Shown: piece by piece, positions 6,331 to 9,101 of the stretch
How positions within the stretch are numbered: position 1 is the stretch's first letter
Layout: every line of letters starts with the position of its first letter
Assembly (NCBI GenBank): GCA_017648225.1
Contig: JAGCJE010000125.1
Coordinates: 1 to 9,101 of the forward strand
Direction: 5' to 3'
Origin: Kiritimatiellia bacterium
GTDB lineage: Bacteria > Verrucomicrobiota > Kiritimatiellia > RFP12 > UBA1067
Length of the DNA: 9,101 nucleotides
Translations under genes and position numbers: made by a program
Notes under the pieces: generated by a model
The model's input: the letters and a program-made list of their open reading frames with translations, nothing else
Database searches by the model: none
What the model was told of the DNA's origin: nothing

Positions 6331-9101
6331 ATGAAAAGGTTATTAGTTTTGTCTTTGTGTTTAGTGACTGGTTCGCTTTTTGCGCAGCCTGTTATTCCAG
6401 GTGAATTTACGGATCCCTCGAATCTTAAGAAGGTTTTTGAGCCTCCGCGTTATTTTAAGGCGCCGGTTGAACGTCAGTTCCCTTATGTTTCGGCTTATTA
6501 CATTAAGCCTATTGTGACGACTGACGAGAAGGTTGAGTTTAGTTATTACGTCACCGATTACAATCATTCCCAGGAGCGTTTTCGTGATAACTCCCATCGT
6601 TTTGACGTCTACTTAAAGGTTGTTACTTCGACTGGGCGTGAGCTTAAGAGAACTAAGAATAATGTTGGCGCGGGTGACGGTAAGTTCTCCTTTAAGCCGT
6701 TTCCGAAGGGCGAGTATGAGGTTTGCATTTGGGCAGTAAATCGCGCTAATAATCTCGAATCTCATCGCGTTTGGCATACTTTCCGCGTCGTAACGCCCGA
6801 GGATCTTAAAATCCCCGCCGATAAAGTTTATACGATGACGGCTGACGATCTTAACGCGTACGAAATTTGCAATAAGGGCGATTTAGGGCGCATGGTTTTA
6901 GTTGAAGTTCCTCATCCGCCTAAGAAGATGGCCTTTAACGATCAGTTTAAGATGTATAAGGAAGTAATTGCGAAGTACATCGAAGAGAATCCTACTAAGG
7001 CTAATGACGGTAAGGTCGGATATACGGTTTATGCTCCAGCGCGCGGCGGAAATATTATTTTCAACTCTTGGCGTGCTCTTAAGGTCGTAAACGATTCCGG
7101 TTACGACACGAATAAGGTTGAACAGGTTGCGCTTAAGACAGCGCAGGGCTTACAGAAACTTCTTAATGATAAGGCGGCCGCTGGCTTTAAAAAGGTTGTT
7201 ATGCTCCCCGGTACTTATCGTATAAGCGGTTTTTCGTCGATTAGCTTACCTTCGAACATGACGCTCGACTTAAACGGCGCTACCATTAAATGTAACGGGT
7301 TTGCGGGTGTTCACGGGTGTATGGTTAGAATTGCAGATGTTAAGGACGCTCACTTAGTAAACGGTACGATCGAAGGTGATTACTTTGAGCATCTTTATGA
7401 CGCTTTGCCCAACAATCCCGAATGGCCGCTCGGATTTTCGATTTCTGCTGAGTCGGTTGATTGCTCTGTCGAAAATGTTGTAGTTAAGGATATTACGGGT
7501 TACGGCGGCAGTAACGGTATGGGTAAGCGTAATGGTTCCCTCCATCGTTATCATCGCGGTCTCGGTAAGTTCGTTCCGGGTGCGCTCGATCCTAAGACCG
7601 GTGAGCTTATCGAGGATCGTAAGCTTCAGTTTACGAGCGGCTTTGTTAAGGTCGAGCCTGAAAAGGTTAAGCGTGTTCAGGTTTCGAAGTATCTCGGCTA
7701 TCAGGGTATCGCTTCTCAGCAGTGGCAGCTCGTCGGTTGCTGGTACGATAAGGATAAAAAGTTTATTTCGTCTGAGACGATTTATCAGTATCGCGAAATT
7801 CCGATTCCTGCAAACGCCGCGTTTTTGCGCGTAACCCAGCTTAACTGGTCATTAGAAGAGGCCAATAAGACGGGGCTTACGATTTGCGCGTTCTTCATCC
7901 CGCGCAACTGCACCATTAAGAATTGTACTTTCGATCGTGCGCGCTGCGTAGGCTACGCGGCGAGTGCGATGAGAAACTTCCTTTTTGAAGGTAACTTTAT
8001 TACCCGCAGCGGAGAGTCCGCCGCCAAGTGCGCGTTCGACGCGGAAGACGGCTGGGATATGATGCAGGATACGACCTTTATCGCGAACAAGTGTAGCGGC
8101 AATATGCTTAACAATTCGCTCCTTACCTGCTGCGGTCATAACTTCATTTTCGAAAAGAACGAGTGCGCGATTCATTTCTGGGGTCGTACTAATTCGTCTT
8201 GTGTTCGCGATAATAAGCTTACGACTGGTTCATATTATTGCGACAGCCAGAATCGCTCTGGTTACGGGCGCTTTATTCGTAATACATATTCTAAGGGCCT
8301 TTCCGTTCCTCAAACGAGAAGCGATTCGCGCTTAGGATGGGATTATGCCTTTTACGATTTGGACTTGATGACGACGAGTACTAACAATAACGCTTGGGTT
8401 TCGTTAAGCGATTCTGCGCGTCTCGTTAATTCCAAGGCATCCAATCGCGCTATAGCGCCTGCCAATGCGGTAGGGTGCTACTTTGAGAATTGTCAGGTCA
8501 ATCATATTATGAGCGGCAGGTGGAATGGCGTCGTAATGAAGGGCGGTAAGTTCAACGCCTTTAGAGGCAGAAATGTGTTTGATGACTGCAAGTTTAATAA
8601 AGTTTCATTTGGCAATTTCCTTGAAGGTAAGCAAACCTTTAAGAATTGCGAATTTGATGGCTGCCACTTCGGTGGAATTTCAGGCGGTTCGATGGAGTTT
8701 GAGAATTGCAAGTTTACGAATACTTCCATGTGGAACGGCTATTGGGTAAGAGCCAGTAATATTAAGTTTAAGAATTGCACATTCGATGTTCCAGGTAAAT
8801 ACTTCCTCCGTCTTGGCGCGTACGGTATCGGTCAGATCGAGTTCGATTCTTGCAAGGCTACGACAGCTGCAAAGTCTGGCGTAATCTTCTGCGATATCTC
8901 CGACTGGCGCTCTTCCAACCCCGGCGATACTGTAGCTGGTACTATTACTGTTACGAATTGCGTGTTCGGTCCCGGCTTTGATAGCGCGATTGGATGCTCT
9001 TCGGTCAAGTGGAGCGCCGAGGCTAAAAAGAAGAATCCTAAAAAGCCCACGAAGTCGGTGACATTTGTCGTCAAGAACAACAAGATGTCCAAGGGCGCCA
9101 A
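6331..9101 (+). CDS. Large exported right-handed parallel beta-helix protein, pectate-lyase superfamily-like (3'-truncated by window)
   Basis: The frame runs without a stop for 923 codons to the right edge; I translated it codon by codon. It opens with a clean signal peptide (basic K-R, hydrophobic core, L-F-A at 16-18, cleavage before Gln-19). Residues about 48-155 look like an Ig-like sandwich. Residues about 255-330 carry the start of a pectate-lyase-3-type helix: a helix with A-Q-G-L-Q, then V-V-M-L-P-G-T-Y-R-I, then S-N-M-T-L-D-L-N-G-A. Residues about 436-508 form an inserted sandwich with W-Y-D-K-D-K-K-F-I at 471-479 and I-P-A-N-A-A-F-L-R-V at 492-501. Helix coils resume at about 520, with F-x-[ND]-C-x-[FV]-type rungs. 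Superfamily members include polysaccharide lyases, hydrolases, epimerases and phage-type spikes; no catalytic residue set is assignable, so substrate and activity stay open. A weak AAAGAG precedes ATG 6331. The 134-base gap and TATAAT box suggest its own promoter. Likely acts on, or sticks to, an extracellular polysaccharide. Confidence 0.85.
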   Translation, partial: MKRLLVLSLCLVTGSLFAQPVIPGEFTDPSNLKKVFEPPRYFKAPVERQFPYVSAYYIKPIVTTDEKVEFSYYVTDYNHSQERFRDNSHRFDVYLKVVTSTGRELKRTKNNVGAGDGKFSFKPFPKGEYEVCIWAVNRANNLESHRVWHTFRVVTPEDLKIPADKVYTMTADDLNAYEICNKGDLGRMVLVEVPHPPKKMAFNDQFKMYKEVIAKYIEENPTKANDGKVGYTVYAPARGGNIIFNSWRALKVVNDSGYDTNKVEQVALKTAQGLQKLLNDKAAAGFKKVVMLPGTYRISGFSSISLPSNMTLDLNGATIKCNGFAGVHGCMVRIADVKDAHLVNGTIEGDYFEHLYDALPNNPEWPLGFSISAESVDCSVENVVVKDITGYGGSNGMGKRNGSLHRYHRGLGKFVPGALDPKTGELIEDRKLQFTSGFVKVEPEKVKRVQVSKYLGYQGIASQQWQLVGCWYDKDKKFISSETIYQYREIPIPANAAFLRVTQLNWSLEEANKTGLTICAFFIPRNCTIKNCTFDRARCVGYAASAMRNFLFEGNFITRSGESAAKCAFDAEDGWDMMQDTTFIANKCSGNMLNNSLLTCCGHNFIFEKNECAIHFWGRTNSSCVRDNKLTTGSYYCDSQNRSGYGRFIRNTYSKGLSVPQTRSDSRLGWDYAFYDLDLMTTSTNNNAWVSLSDSARLVNSKASNRAIAPANAVGCYFENCQVNHIMSGRWNGVVMKGGKFNAFRGRNVFDDCKFNKVSFGNFLEGKQTFKNCEFDGCHFGGISGGSMEFENCKFTNTSMWNGYWVRASNIKFKNCTFDVPGKYFLRLGAYGIGQIEFDSCKATTAAKSGVIFCDISDWRSSNPGDTVAGTITVTNCVFGPGFDSAIGCSSVKWSAEAKKKNPKKPTKSVTFVVKNNKMSKGA

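Noticed and set aside
7532..7834. 100-codon plus-strand frame inside the beta-helix gene
   Set aside because: Its Ser/Arg/Leu-rich product is typical of an out-of-frame reading; no ribosome site, and the true frame is continuous through it.
8461..8979. Recurrent GAATTGC as a DNA-level direct repeat or CRISPR-like array
   Set aside because: The copies are in frame, vary at flanking bases, and are explained by the repeated N-C rung of the protein.
8832..9101. Minus-strand open frame with a hydrophobic stretch, open at the right edge
   Set aside because: It lies wholly antisense to the beta-helix gene, whose frame shows signal peptide, domain motifs and repeats; the hydrophobic stretch is a by-product of the Lys/Asn-rich sense codons.

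Overview
The window looks like a piece of a bacterial polysaccharide- or glycoconjugate-degradation locus. All five genes are on the + strand and all appear to encode exported or glycan-acting proteins. From the sequence: moderate GC content, clear Shine-Dalgarno sites (AAGGAG, GAGGAG) before two genes, Sec-type leader peptides, and no SusC/SusD pair, transporter or regulator. From family knowledge, GH123/DUF4091-like enzymes, CBM9/DOMON-like C-terminal domains and very large exported beta-helix proteins occurring together recall gut or sediment members of the Verrucomicrobiota/Lentisphaerota group (Victivallales or Kiritimatiellae). The good Shine-Dalgarno sites argue mildly against Bacteroidota. 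This taxonomic guess is an inference made without any database search.

Layout. (1) Positions 2-802 are the 3' end of a gene that enters from the left edge, probably a (beta/alpha)8 glycosidase of the GH123/DUF4091 type with a Gly-Asp-Glu pair. (2) After a 17-base gap, 820-2913 encodes a 697-residue exported protein with a long helical, repeat-like N-terminal part and a C-terminal domain resembling a CBM9/DOMON carbohydrate-binding sandwich. I know of no assigned function for it. (3) After 14 bases, 2928-4763 encodes a GH27 alpha-galactosidase-like enzyme with a probable lipoprotein leader, an unusual CxxC-containing N-terminal segment and a C-terminal CBM35/CBM6-like module. (4) After 35 bases, 4799-6196 encodes a GH30 glycosidase. 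(5) A 134-base gap carries a hairpin and a TATAAT-type promoter candidate. (6) From 6331 to the right edge runs an uninterrupted reading frame of at least 923 codons, an exported right-handed parallel beta-helix protein of the pectate-lyase superfamily. It has an N-terminal Ig-like domain, an inserted sandwich domain and a ladder of F-x-N-C-x-F rungs.

Working together. Genes 1-4 are tightly spaced and probably form one operon. The beta-helix gene is probably a separate transcription unit. The three glycosidase types (GH123-like, GH27, GH30) suggest stepwise removal of beta-linked HexNAc, alpha-galactose and a beta-linked glucose, galactose or xylose. One speculative reading is breakdown of globo-type glycosphingolipid glycans. 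A galactose-containing plant polysaccharide is at least as plausible. No RNA genes, insertion sequences, CRISPR arrays or integration sites were seen, and no gene-free stretch exceeds 134 bases.
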